Source: Thiodiazotropha sp040791665 (GTDB lineage Bacteria; Pseudomonadota; Gammaproteobacteria; Chromatiales; Chromatiaceae). Taken from it: a stretch of 64,000 nucleotides of DNA. Shown piece by piece: positions 43,945 through 52,766 of this stretch. The first letter of the stretch is position 1, and each line of letters opens with the position of its first letter. The stretch is taken from the NCBI GenBank assembly GCA_040791665.1, contig JBFNNX010000010.1, positions 237,486 to 301,485 of the forward strand. The letters are read 5' to 3'. The notes beneath the pieces were generated by a model that saw only the letters and a list, made by a program, of their open reading frames with translations, did no database searches and was not told the DNA's origin. The position numbers and the translations under genes were made by a program.

Positions 43945-46653
43945 ATGGATTCGGATCAGCAGCAGCTCGATGAGGAGCACAAACGACTTGAGCAGCAACG
44001 TCTCGGGGAGGCAGATTGGCGATTGTGGGGACCCTATCTCTCTGAGCGGGCCTGGGGCACCGTGCGTGAGGATTACAGCAGCCATGGTACCGCCTGGGAG
44101 TATTTCGATCACGACCAGGCACGCTCGCGCGCCTATCGCTGGAACGAGGATGGACTGGGCGGTATCTGTGACGAGCAGCAACGACTCTGTTTTGCTTTAG
44201 CCCTTTGGAACGGGCGCGACCCCTTCCTCAAGGAACGTGCCTTCGGCCTCACCGGCAATCAGGGTAATCGGGGCGAGGATGTCAAAGAGTACTACTTCTA
44301 CACCGATGCCTTGCCGAGCCACAGCTGGCTTCGCTATCTCTATAAATATCCCCAGGCGGCCTATCCCTATGACCGGTTGGTTGAGGAGAACAGGCGGCGC
44401 AGCCGGCTTGAGCCCTCGTTCAATCTGCTCGACAGCGGGGTATTCAATAGTCAGGATTTCTGGGATGTGGATGTCTGCTATGCCAAGGTCACGACAGAAC
44501 AGATAGCGATTCGCATCACCCTGCATAACCGCTCAACCCGTAATGCCGAGATCGATCTGTTGCCTCAACTCTGGTTTCGCAATACCTGGTCATGGGGGGA
44601 TGAAGGCGCTGAAAAACCGGAATTGTATCGTGATACGCCGAGATCTGCCGAGACGGCGTGGAGTGTAAAATGCCGTCACGAAACCTTGGGTGATTATTGG
44701 CTCTACGGTGAGCAGGATGCTGAACTGCTGTTTACGGAAAATGAGACCAACAGCGCACAGCTCTGGGGAATGCCGCGAACCTCGATCTATGTGAAGGATG
44801 CCTTTCACAGCTACGTGGTGGCGGGTGAGATCTCGGCGGTCAATCCTGATGACAGGGGGACCAAGTTTGCCGCCCGATACCATCTCAATGTGGCCGGCGG
44901 CGAGTCGAAGAAGATCGATTTGGTACTCAGTGCGCAGCCGTTGCAGCGACCTTTTCATGAACGGGAAAAGCATTTTGCGCAACGACGCTCCGAAGCGGAT
45001 ATCTTCTACGACCAACTGCTGCCGGAGGGTGGTGTGGAGGATCATCGGATCATGCGCCAGGCCCTGGCCGGGATGATCTGGAGCAAACAGTTTTTCCATT
45101 TCAACGTGCAGCGCTGGCTTGAAGGGGATCAGGTAAAACCGCCCCGGGAACGCAGACTGGGACGCAATCATCGGTGGCGGCATCTGCGTGCGGCGGATGT
45201 CCTGTCGATGCCGGATGCCTGGGAGTATCCGTGGTTCGCCGCCTGGGATCTCGCCTTTCACTGCGTGGCGCTCGCCCTGGTGGATGTGGACTTCGCCAAA
45301 CAGCAGATCGAGGTCGTATTGGAGGAGCGCTATCTCCACCCGAACGGTCAGGTGCCCGCCTATGAATGGGCTTTCGAGGATGTCAATCCCCCCGTCCATG
45401 CCTGGGGCACGCTCAAGGTCTATCGCGCCGAACGGGTGCAGCGAGGGTGCGGTGACAGAAGATTTCTGCAGCGGGTGTTCCATAAACTGCTGCTCAACTA
45501 CGCCTGGTGGATCAACCGCAAGGACAAGCAGGGACAGAATCTGTTCGAAGGGGGATTTCTGGGTCTCGACAATATCTCCGTGTACGATCGCTCGAAACCC
45601 CTGCCTCCGGGCTATGCCCTGAAACAGGCGGATGCCACCGGTTGGATGGCCATGTTCGCCCTCAATATGACCATGATCGCCTTGGAACTGGCGGTTGAAG
45701 ACAACGACTACGAGGCGATCGCCATCCAGTGCTATGAGCAGTTCCTTGCCATTGCCAAGGCGATCAGCGGCGGCGATGAGAACGGCACATCCCTGTGGGA
45801 TTTGGAGAGCGGTTTTTTCAAGGACCTGCTGATCGCCCCCGATGGCGATCACCATCGCATAGATGTCTACTCCTGGGTCGGTCTTATCCCCCTGTTCGCC
45901 ACAGAGGTGGTGGACCGGCGACTGCTGGCGAACGTACCGCGTTTTCGGGAGATGTTGAAGACGCACAAGAAGGGTCTGTTTCAGGGCAGTTATGTCTGCG
46001 CCTGTCCCGATTGGGAGAACGATCGTGGAGAACATCTTTTGGCGTTGGTCGATCACAACATGCTGCCCCGGATCCTGAACCGTCTGTTGAGCGAGGATGA
46101 GTTCCTGTCGCCCTACGGGGTGCGCAGTCTCAGCAAGCTGCACGAAACCTATCAGGATCTCGGTCATCTGCCCGGTATCGGTCACACGAGCATTCGTTAT
46201 CTCCCGGGTGAGTCGGAGAGCGGGCTGTTCGGCGGAAACTCCAACTGGCGCGGCCCGGTATGGCTGCCCACCAACTATGCCCTGGTGCAGGCGTTGGAGA
46301 AGTTCCACCGTTTCCTGAGTGACGAGTTCAAATATCCCGTGCCCTGTCTGCCCGGCCAACAGCTTACGCTGCGGGAGATCGCAACGCTGATCTCGGAGCG
46401 GCTCGTCGATCTCTACCGGCGGGACCCGCAGGGCAACATCCCGGCACTGCGTCGTGACAGTCCCTTTCAGACGGACCAGGACTGGCGTCACCTCAATCTC
46501 TTCTACGAATATTTCCACGCGGAAACCGGGCAGGGGCTGGGAGCGGCCCATCAGACCGGATGGACAGGATTACTGGCCAATCTGGTGATGCGGCGCTACC
46601 GCAAGGATATACCGGTCTTTCTCGGGCATGAGGATGAGTCGATGGCGAGATAG
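43945..46653 (+). CDS. GH63/MGH1-like glucosidase
   Basis: 902 residues from the ATG at 43945, chosen because AAGGAG stands at 43934-43939; the frame opens 16 codons earlier. It has the layout of large bacterial glucosidases related to GH63 and mannosyl/glucosylglycerate hydrolase: an N-terminal sandwich domain (RLWGPYLSERAWGTVREDYS at the start) and an (alpha/alpha)6 barrel with EYPWFAAWDLAFHCVAL, PAYEWAFEDVNPPVHAWG and SNWRGPVWLPTNYALVQAL. Likely acts on a glucosylated compatible solute or storage glucoside. It is coupled to the preceding glucosidase (10-base gap). Confidence 0.85.
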   Translation: MDSDQQQLDEEHKRLEQQRLGEADWRLWGPYLSERAWGTVREDYSSHGTAWEYFDHDQARSRAYRWNEDGLGGICDEQQRLCFALALWNGRDPFLKERAFGLTGNQGNRGEDVKEYYFYTDALPSHSWLRYLYKYPQAAYPYDRLVEENRRRSRLEPSFNLLDSGVFNSQDFWDVDVCYAKVTTEQIAIRITLHNRSTRNAEIDLLPQLWFRNTWSWGDEGAEKPELYRDTPRSAETAWSVKCRHETLGDYWLYGEQDAELLFTENETNSAQLWGMPRTSIYVKDAFHSYVVAGEISAVNPDDRGTKFAARYHLNVAGGESKKIDLVLSAQPLQRPFHEREKHFAQRRSEADIFYDQLLPEGGVEDHRIMRQALAGMIWSKQFFHFNVQRWLEGDQVKPPRERRLGRNHRWRHLRAADVLSMPDAWEYPWFAAWDLAFHCVALALVDVDFAKQQIEVVLEERYLHPNGQVPAYEWAFEDVNPPVHAWGTLKVYRAERVQRGCGDRRFLQRVFHKLLLNYAWWINRKDKQGQNLFEGGFLGLDNISVYDRSKPLPPGYALKQADATGWMAMFALNMTMIALELAVEDNDYEAIAIQCYEQFLAIAKAISGGDENGTSLWDLESGFFKDLLIAPDGDHHRIDVYSWVGLIPLFATEVVDRRLLANVPRFREMLKTHKKGLFQGSYVCACPDWENDRGEHLLALVDHNMLPRILNRLLSEDEFLSPYGVRSLSKLHETYQDLGHLPGIGHTSIRYLPGESESGLFGGNSNWRGPVWLPTNYALVQALEKFHRFLSDEFKYPVPCLPGQQLTLREIATLISERLVDLYRRDPQGNIPALRRDSPFQTDQDWRHLNLFYEYFHAETGQGLGAAHQTGWTGLLANLVMRRYRKDIPVFLGHEDESMAR

Positions 46654-46662
46654 CTGCGCCGG

Positions 46663-47961
46663 CTATATGCTCATCATTTCTATTCTTCCGCTCCGCTGCA
46701 GTTTGGCGGACTCAGGATCATCAGTCTCGGAGCTGGCGATGAAGAGACGATCGCCATCCTCGCTTCCCAGCATACAGGCATAGGGTGATCCCAGAGGTTT
46801 TACACAGCGCACAATCTCGCCACCCTCGCGTACCAAAAGCAGACGCGACAGGTTGGGCGCGGCGATCCACAGCAGACCATCCTTATCCAGGCAGATGCCG
46901 TCAGGGTAGGCATCGCCGAGCTCGGCCCATACCCGCCGGTTCGATAAGCTGCCGTCCGTTTGCACGTCGAATGCGGTGATGCGCGAGGCGAATGTCTCAG
47001 CCACCAACAGGGTGGAAGCGTCCGGGGTGAGGGTGCAACCGTTGGGAAAGATCATCTCGTCAGCTACAATCGAACACTCGCCTTGTACATTCACCAGGAT
47101 CAGTTCGGCAGGGCTTTGCTCGGCACCGCCGTGCAGGTCGTATCCGAAGTTGCCTACATAGCAGCGGCCCTGGTCATCGGTCAGCATATCGTTACAGTGG
47201 AAGGAGGCGAGATCAGAGAGGTCGGCATAGGGTTGGAGTTGGTTATTTTCCAGCACGAGCAGTTGTCGCCTGGTCATCGATACCACAAGCAGACGCCCGT
47301 CCGGCAGCCAGCCGAGACCACCCGGCAGATCATCCAGGGTGGCGACGGTCTCGGATTCTCCCTGGGGCGTGACTCGCACGATGCGCCCGGCATGCTGGTC
47401 GGTGAACCAGAGCCAGCCGTTCCGCCAGCGAGGGGCTTCGGGAAACACCAGGCCGTCCAGCAGTAATTGTGTGGCAGGCAGTGAAAGTTGGTCGATAATC
47501 GTATCGACGATCGTATCGGGTGATCGGTGAATGTCGATAGCTAGTGTTTCGGTGGGTCTCTCCAAGGCATCGAACTGACTCTGCAACATGCCCGGTTTCA
47601 TGAAGTGGCCGATACGCTGTCTCAGCCGCTCCAGAATCAGCTCGTAGGAGCCGCTGAGATAGACCAGCCGAACCTGTTCATGGTTCACCCGGAGTTGATC
47701 CCGATATCGGTTTTTTAACGCCGAACTGGCGAGGACCGCATTATCCCCGGATTCGAGACGGTCTGTTATTACCTTCTCCAACGCATTCAGCCAGGGTTGG
47801 CGATCCTTATCGTCAAGGGGAGTACCCACCGACATCTTTTCTTTGTTCTCTGCCGGGTGGTAGTCGTCGCCTTCGATAAAAGGCCATCCCAGGCGCTTTG
47901 CCAGCAGTCTGCCGATGGTTGTTTTACCGGAGCCGGAGACTCCCATGATGATTATGATCAA
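46663..47961 (-). CDS. Gluconokinase fused to SMP-30/gluconolactonase
   Basis: 432 residues with two enzymes in one chain. Residues 1-160 are GntK-type gluconokinase: Walker A GVSGSGKT (7-14), EGDDYHP (30-36), SSALKNRYRD and the substrate region LERPTETLAIDI. Residues about 165-432 are an SMP-30/strictosidine-like beta-propeller lactonase with FPEAPRWRNGWLWFTDQ, HCNDMLTDDQGRCYVGNFG and FPNGCTLTPDASTLLVAET, containing metal-ligand Glu, Asn and Asp. The fusion would open gluconolactone and phosphorylate gluconate to 6-phosphogluconate. It converges on the glucosidase/SDR operon with a 9-base gap. No frameshift is seen at the joint. Confidence 0.92.
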   Translation of the reverse strand: MIIIIMGVSGSGKTTIGRLLAKRLGWPFIEGDDYHPAENKEKMSVGTPLDDKDRQPWLNALEKVITDRLESGDNAVLASSALKNRYRDQLRVNHEQVRLVYLSGSYELILERLRQRIGHFMKPGMLQSQFDALERPTETLAIDIHRSPDTIVDTIIDQLSLPATQLLLDGLVFPEAPRWRNGWLWFTDQHAGRIVRVTPQGESETVATLDDLPGGLGWLPDGRLLVVSMTRRQLLVLENNQLQPYADLSDLASFHCNDMLTDDQGRCYVGNFGYDLHGGAEQSPAELILVNVQGECSIVADEMIFPNGCTLTPDASTLLVAETFASRITAFDVQTDGSLSNRRVWAELGDAYPDGICLDKDGLLWIAAPNLSRLLLVREGGEIVRCVKPLGSPYACMLGSEDGDRLFIASSETDDPESAKLQRSGRIEMMSI

Positions 47962-48102
47962 GGGTTTTACCTATCTGTAAAAATATTCGAGCGTTTGTTG
48001 TGGTGGTCGAGCCTGGAACATCATCATATAGCGGCCAGCGTGTGAGTGTATGGGATGATAAGATGCAAATGTAACATTCAATCACCGGGAGGCAATAATA
48101 AG

Positions 48103-49269
48103 ATGGAGTACGGACCCCGCGAGATTATCAACCCATTTCGTCCCATACCGCTGGATGTGCCGGAGGGGATGAAACCCAACGAGTTTTTCAACAGTACGGA
48201 AAATCTCAATGACCTGGTGCACAACAACGGTCTGTTGATGAATCCGGAGAATCTTCTCCTCTATCGCAAGGCCCTGGGTCACAGCAACGAGTTCGATACC
48301 TCCATCATCTACAACACCTCCCAGGTGATACTCGATCCCCTCGGCAGGCCGGTGCGGCGGACCCAGGTGCCGGAAAACGTTCGGCATGTGTGGAATCGCA
48401 TGAATCAGATCATCATCGGCTACATGCTGGAGACCTACCCCGATCCCACGGATCATCTGCTGTTGGCGGGGGAGGCAAGCCTGGACGCCACCTGGTCCCT
48501 GACTTCACCCGGTGTACCGAGCATCCGCATGCTGCACAACCATTTCATTGTCTTCCCCATGCAGCAGCTGCGTGGAGCGACCCTGGCCGACTCCGCCAAC
48601 CCGAATCTGACCGACGGTGGCCAACACAGCCTCTTCCAGTCCTACATGCGTGATGTCTATCGGGAGTTTTTCGACCGGGCTCTCGATCTCCGGGTGTTGA
48701 AACCCATCAGTTCGGAAGATTCGAATATCAAGCTGACCGGCTACCCCCAGGGTCTTCCATGCTGGGAGATAAGGGGTGGGGCGGATGCCCTGAAAGACAT
48801 CCGTTTCTGGCAGGAGTACGATGCCGTTCTCGAGGGTTTCATCGATTTCTATCGGACCTTCTTCAGCCAGGTCTCCACCCGCAACGCACCCATGCCGAAG
48901 GATGTCTACTATCCGGAGCAGGTTGAGAGCGTCCTGCTGTTCAATAACGATTTTCTCGCCACGGCGAAACGGGTCAGGGATCAATGTATCGTCGACGCCA
49001 AGTACGCCAATTCCATCCGCTGGCAGCCGGCGTTCAAGCAGCTCATCTATCGTAATGAGGCCGGCAAGCTGATCGTCACCATCAGTCAAAACTCCATCGG
49101 CAACGCCATCACGGAGCTGCTGGGGGTGGTGGTCAAACGGGTGCCCGATGCGGAGGCCTATGGGGCTGCCGAACCGGCACTGTTGGCGAAGTTGCTCGAA
49201 GCCAGGCGACGTCTGATAGAGGCTGATTTAGGCGATGGTATCGGAACAGAGTACTGGCCGGCGGATTAG
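48103..49269 (+). CDS. Conserved-looking protein of unknown function
   Basis: 388 residues from the ATG at 48103, with GGGAGG ten bases upstream; the frame opens at 48046. No signal peptide or TM helix. It begins MEYGPREIINPFRPIPLD and has a strongly structured centre, SIRMLHNHFIVFP, whose His-x-His with flanking hydrophobics is vaguely like the HIT/GalT superfamily, though the match is too weak to assign. I do not recognise the family. It stands between the sugar module and the zinc genes, facing away from the kinase-lactonase and into the znuB-like gene. Codon use matches its neighbours. Confidence 0.8.
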   Translation: MEYGPREIINPFRPIPLDVPEGMKPNEFFNSTENLNDLVHNNGLLMNPENLLLYRKALGHSNEFDTSIIYNTSQVILDPLGRPVRRTQVPENVRHVWNRMNQIIIGYMLETYPDPTDHLLLAGEASLDATWSLTSPGVPSIRMLHNHFIVFPMQQLRGATLADSANPNLTDGGQHSLFQSYMRDVYREFFDRALDLRVLKPISSEDSNIKLTGYPQGLPCWEIRGGADALKDIRFWQEYDAVLEGFIDFYRTFFSQVSTRNAPMPKDVYYPEQVESVLLFNNDFLATAKRVRDQCIVDAKYANSIRWQPAFKQLIYRNEAGKLIVTISQNSIGNAITELLGVVVKRVPDAEAYGAAEPALLAKLLEARRRLIEADLGDGIGTEYWPAD

Positions 49270-50051
49270 GCCGGTATTCGGCTGAGCTGGGTCAATCCAA
49301 ACAGTAATGCAGCCGCCACCACGATTGATGGACCGGCTGGCGTATCCCACTGCCAGGAACCTGCCAGGCCCAAAACCACCGCAAGCGAACCCGTTCCGGC
49401 AGCCACCACCGCCATCTGCTCGGGACTTCGACTGAAACGCCTTGCCGCGGCTGCCGGGATGATCATCAAGGAGGTGATCAGCAACACCCCCACTATTTTC
49501 ATGGCGACGGCGATTACCAGCGCGATAAGCAGCATGAATATCAGTCGTACGTTACCCACAGGCACCCCTTCCACCTGGGCCAGCTCTTCATGAACCGTCA
49601 GGGAGAGGAGCGGACGCCAAATCCCGATCAACACCAACAATACCGCTATACCGCCACCCCAGACCCACAGTAGGTCAGTGGCCGTCACCGACAGGATATC
49701 GCCAAACAGGTAGCCCATCAGATCGACTCTGACCGAGCTTTGAAACGCCATCACCACCAGACCCAGTGAGAGCATGCTGTGGGCCAGGATGCCGAGTTGT
49801 GTATCCTGAGAAAGCTGCCGGTTGCCGCTCATGGCGACCAGTATTAACGCCAACACGATGCCCAGTGCGATCACAGCCAGATTGAGGTTGATCCCCAGCA
49901 GAAAACCGAGGGCAATTCCGAGCAGGGCGGAGTGGGCCAGGGTATCGCCGAAGTAGGCCATGCGCCGCCATACAACGAATACCCCCAACGGACCCGTCAC
50001 CAGTGCAACCCCCAGACCGGCGAGGAGTGCGCGTAGTATAAAGTCATCCAT
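49266..50051 (-). CDS. znuB: Zinc ABC transporter permease, ZnuB-like
   Basis: 261 residues from the ATG at 50051 (MDDFILRALL), with GAGGAG upstream; the frame opens 15 codons earlier but without support. It has eight to nine TM helices and the ABC-3 landmarks GPLGVFVVWRRMAYFGDTLAHSALLG and the cytoplasmic coupling region ISVTATDLLWVWG. Last gene of the minus-strand znuA-zur-znuC-znuB operon; it overlaps znuC by eight bases. Confidence 0.92.
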   Translation of the reverse strand: MDDFILRALLAGLGVALVTGPLGVFVVWRRMAYFGDTLAHSALLGIALGFLLGINLNLAVIALGIVLALILVAMSGNRQLSQDTQLGILAHSMLSLGLVVMAFQSSVRVDLMGYLFGDILSVTATDLLWVWGGGIAVLLVLIGIWRPLLSLTVHEELAQVEGVPVGNVRLIFMLLIALVIAVAMKIVGVLLITSLMIIPAAAARRFSRSPEQMAVVAAGTGSLAVVLGLAGSWQWDTPAGPSIVVAAALLFGLTQLSRIPA

Positions 50052-50814
50052 GGGTGTGCTCCTCGTGATCCGGTTCGATGTCGCCATGAATGTCATGGGT
50101 ATGGTCGTGATGATGGGTATAGACCGCCAGCCTGGAACTGGCCGGTGCGCCGAACAGTTCCAGGTAGGCAGGGTGTTGACTGACGCTCTCCGGATGACCC
50201 GAGCAGCAGACGTGTTGGTTAAGGCAGAGTACCCGGTCGGTGGTGACCATGACCAGATGGAGGTCGTGGGAGATCATCAAGACTCCGCAGCCGAATCGAT
50301 CGCGGATCTCGGTGATTAAGGAGTAGAGGGCTGCCTGGCCGGTGACGTCCACTCCCTGCACCGGCTCGTCGAGGACCAGCAGGTCGGGTCTTCGCATTAG
50401 CGCCCTGGCCAGCAGGACCCGCTGGCGTTCACCGCCGGAAAGACGTTGCATCGGTTGCTGCATCAACTGTGCAATGCTCAGCTGATTAACGATCTCTTTG
50501 ATTTCGATGTCACGTCGCTCGGTTCCCAGGGATAAGAAGCGGCTGACGGTCAAAGGCATATTTTCGGACAGCGCCAGCTGCTGGGGCATATACCCGATAC
50601 GCAGATCCGGGCGCAAGATTACCTCGCCCGCATCTGCCTTGAGCAGGCCGAGGATGATCCGGACCAGGGTTGTTTTGCCTGCGCCGTTGGGGCCTATAAG
50701 GGTGACGATTTCACCCGGATCCACTTTAAGGCCGACGTTTTCAAGGAGCTGCCGGCCTTGCAGGTTGACACTGATCTCCCTGGCGGCCACCAGTGGATGT
50801 TCGGTGTTATGCAT
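50044..50814 (-). CDS. znuC: Zinc ABC transporter ATP-binding protein, ZnuC-like
   Basis: 256 residues from the ATG at 50814, which overlaps the end of zur; the frame extends to 50898. Walker A GPNGAGKTT, signature LSGGERQRV, Walker B LLVLDEPVQGVD and the switch His (ISHDLH) are complete. The C-terminal tail is His/Asp-rich (HHHDHTHDIHGD), common in ZnuC. It is the only zinc-type ATPase in the window, so it may also power the second permease at 54882-55667. Confidence 0.93.
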   Translation of the reverse strand: MHNTEHPLVAAREISVNLQGRQLLENVGLKVDPGEIVTLIGPNGAGKTTLVRIILGLLKADAGEVILRPDLRIGYMPQQLALSENMPLTVSRFLSLGTERRDIEIKEIVNQLSIAQLMQQPMQRLSGGERQRVLLARALMRRPDLLVLDEPVQGVDVTGQAALYSLITEIRDRFGCGVLMISHDLHLVMVTTDRVLCLNQHVCCSGHPESVSQHPAYLELFGAPASSRLAVYTHHHDHTHDIHGDIEPDHEEHTHG

Positions 50815-51310
50815 CGCAATTTTTGCCTTTGCAATGTGTACAGATACCCGTGATCTCGATGCTCCTTCGTTCGATGCTGAAGCCAATTCTCCTGGCATGA
50901 TCGGCTATGGCGGACTCGATCTTGGCATCATCCAGCTCCGCAGCCTGACCGCAACCGCGACAGATAAAGAACTGCGCAGCATGGTCAAGCCCCGGATGGT
51001 CGCATCCGACAAAGGCATTCAGCGAATTGATGCGATGGATGAGTCCGTTCTCGAGGAGGAAATCGAGGGAGCGGTACACTGTAGGGGGCGCCGCTTTGTG
51101 TCCGTCCAAGGTCAGTTGTTGCAAAAGATCGTAGGCGCCCACCGGTCGATGATTGGCCCAGATCAGCTCCAGGACCCGGTGGCGCAGCTTGGTCAAGCGA
51201 ACACCTCTCTTGCGACAATAGCTTTCCGCCTCACGCAGGGCTTGGGCCACGCAGTGCTGGTGATCGTGATCGGTTGTGGGGAACTGTTGATGTCGCTTGG
51301 GTAAACTCAT
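50807..51310 (-). CDS. zur: Fur-family zinc uptake regulator Zur
   Basis: 167 residues. Winged-helix domain with KLRHRVLELIWANHRPVGAYDLL and PPTVYRSLDFLLENGLIHRI, then the dimerisation region with CDHPGLDHAAQFFICRGCGQ and CTHCKGKNCDA holding the structural-zinc cysteines. In the presence of zinc, Zur represses zinc uptake genes. It is inside the znu operon and a matching operator is at 52313-52335, so it autoregulates. Confidence 0.93.
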   Translation of the reverse strand: MSLPKRHQQFPTTDHDHQHCVAQALREAESYCRKRGVRLTKLRHRVLELIWANHRPVGAYDLLQQLTLDGHKAAPPTVYRSLDFLLENGLIHRINSLNAFVGCDHPGLDHAAQFFICRGCGQAAELDDAKIESAIADHARRIGFSIERRSIEITGICTHCKGKNCDA

Positions 51311-52260
51311 TCAGGAAACTCCCCGGACAGGCAGTCGAGCAGGTTGTCTGCAAGCTCCTTCATCAATGAAAAGTAGCAATCGGGTCCTGGTGGCAGCTGT
51401 TTGCCCAGTGGATCCAATTCTCCGATCGATACCGCGAGGCCCTCCAGCAGGGTATGCGCCAGCTTAGGCTCGAATTGCGGTTCGGTGAAGAGGCAGCGGG
51501 CGCCCCTCTCTTTGATTGTCTGCCTCAAACGATGAATATGCCGTGCACCGGACGACTGTTCCGGGCTGATGTTCACCGTGCCCAGGGTACGCATGCCATA
51601 GTGCGCTTCGAAATATTGATAGGCATCGTGGAACACGACATATGGCGTATTCGTGACCGGTTCCAGTTCTGTACGAATTTCATTGTCGATGGTATCTAGC
51701 CGGTTTAACAGATTGCGGCTGTTCTTACGGTAAACGGCGCTGTGGGCTTTATCCAGCTCAATCAACTTTTGGGTCAAGTGGCGAACCATCGTTGCCGCAT
51801 TCTCCGGTGACAGCCAGATATGGTTATCAAACATGACGGGATTGATGACTCGATCCGGCTGATTGTCGTCGTGATCGTGAGCATGCCCATGGGCAGTCCA
51901 CTCGCGCCGGTTACGAACCGGTAAAAGTTGAAGATCGGGTGTTTCGAGCAAACTGATGATTGCCGCTTCGTAGGACCGCCGCTCTAACAGGCGGGAGAGG
52001 GCAGGTTCCAGTGTGTTGCCAACCCACACGATGAGATCCGCTTGGTTGAGCATTCTGATTTGGGAGGGCTTGAGACTCATGCTGTGTGGCGACTGACTAT
52101 CGTCCAACAGTAGTTTTGGCTCTGCCACATCCAGCATCAGGCTTGCCAGCAGTGAATGTGCGGGCTTCAGACTGACCACTACGTTCAGTGCTCCATGGGC
52201 ATTACCTGTCAGGCTGCATAGCACCAATATCAGACTGAAGTAATGTCTCAAGGTCGTCAT
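51307..52260 (-). CDS. znuA: Zinc ABC transporter binding protein, ZnuA-like
   Basis: 317 residues, signal peptide about 1-23 (cleavage near AHG-ALNV). Metal-binding histidines are at SPHSMSLKPSQ, in the His-rich loop HGHAHDHDDNQ and NHIWLSPENA, and in VVFHDAYQYFEAHYG. It delivers periplasmic zinc to ZnuBC. First gene after the Zur-controlled divergent promoter; the start of zur overlaps its stop by four bases. Confidence 0.93.
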   Translation of the reverse strand: MTTLRHYFSLILVLCSLTGNAHGALNVVVSLKPAHSLLASLMLDVAEPKLLLDDSQSPHSMSLKPSQIRMLNQADLIVWVGNTLEPALSRLLERRSYEAAIISLLETPDLQLLPVRNRREWTAHGHAHDHDDNQPDRVINPVMFDNHIWLSPENAATMVRHLTQKLIELDKAHSAVYRKNSRNLLNRLDTIDNEIRTELEPVTNTPYVVFHDAYQYFEAHYGMRTLGTVNISPEQSSGARHIHRLRQTIKERGARCLFTEPQFEPKLAHTLLEGLAVSIGELDPLGKQLPPGPDCYFSLMKELADNLLDCLSGEFPE

Positions 52261-52312
52261 AATATTTCGATAGCAGGTTACTTTTTTCGTGCATCGGGGA
52301 GTTGTCAGTAAT

Positions 52313-52335
52313 GTTATGTTATACTATAACAACAT
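52313..52335. promoter_or_regulatory. Zur operator in the divergent zinc promoter
   Basis: ATGTTATACTATAACA (52316-52331) has the perfect palindrome GTTATA-C-TATAAC and matches the gammaproteobacterial Zur box pattern ATGTTATANTATAACAT. It lies between znuA (start 52260, minus) and the plus-strand operon (start 52370), so one site can control both directions. Confidence 0.88.
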
Positions 52336-52369
52336 AAATGGACATCAAGATAGGCACTGATGCTGACTC

Positions 52370-52687
52370 ATGAATGCCAATAGTCACTACAGGTATGGGG
52401 TATCTGCGGGTGCTTTGACTCGCCTCCTGCGAGGCGTATTCGCGCTCAGCCTCCTGATAGCTCAGGCCGGGTGGCTGGACCATTTATACCATCAGCACGA
52501 CCTGAGTCATGACGAGGTCTGTGAACTCTGCCTGGTTGGGCATGCGCAAGACCATGCGGCGACCGGTTCAGATGGATACGCACACCAGATCTCCATCCAT
52601 ATCCTTACGCCGGGCCTAACCGGATGGGATCTCATAGGGAAGAAGGCAAACCCCTACCACAGCCGGGCTCCACCACACTACTGCTGA
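52370..52687 (+). CDS. Small His/Cys-containing membrane-anchored protein of the zinc regulon
   Basis: 105 residues. A hydrophobic segment (about 21-38) is followed by metal-ligand-rich HLYHQHDLSHDEVCELCLVGHAQDH, and the protein ends NPYHSRAPPHYC, an ending seen in DUF2946-like proteins of metal-responsive operons. The location just after the Zur box indicates zinc-repressed expression. It may hold periplasmic zinc or copper; the exact role is unknown. Confidence 0.78.
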   Translation: MNANSHYRYGVSAGALTRLLRGVFALSLLIAQAGWLDHLYHQHDLSHDEVCELCLVGHAQDHAATGSDGYAHQISIHILTPGLTGWDLIGKKANPYHSRAPPHYC

Positions 52688-52766
52688 TCAAAAAACTCAA
52701 AAATATACTCATGTTTTCTATGTGTGTGCACAAGCTGCACACGCCGGTGTGTGTTGGAGAACCGTC

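Noticed and set aside
44590..46551. Long minus-strand frame (653 codons) opposite the GH63-like glucosidase
   Set aside because: It is the antisense shadow of a strongly supported enzyme gene.
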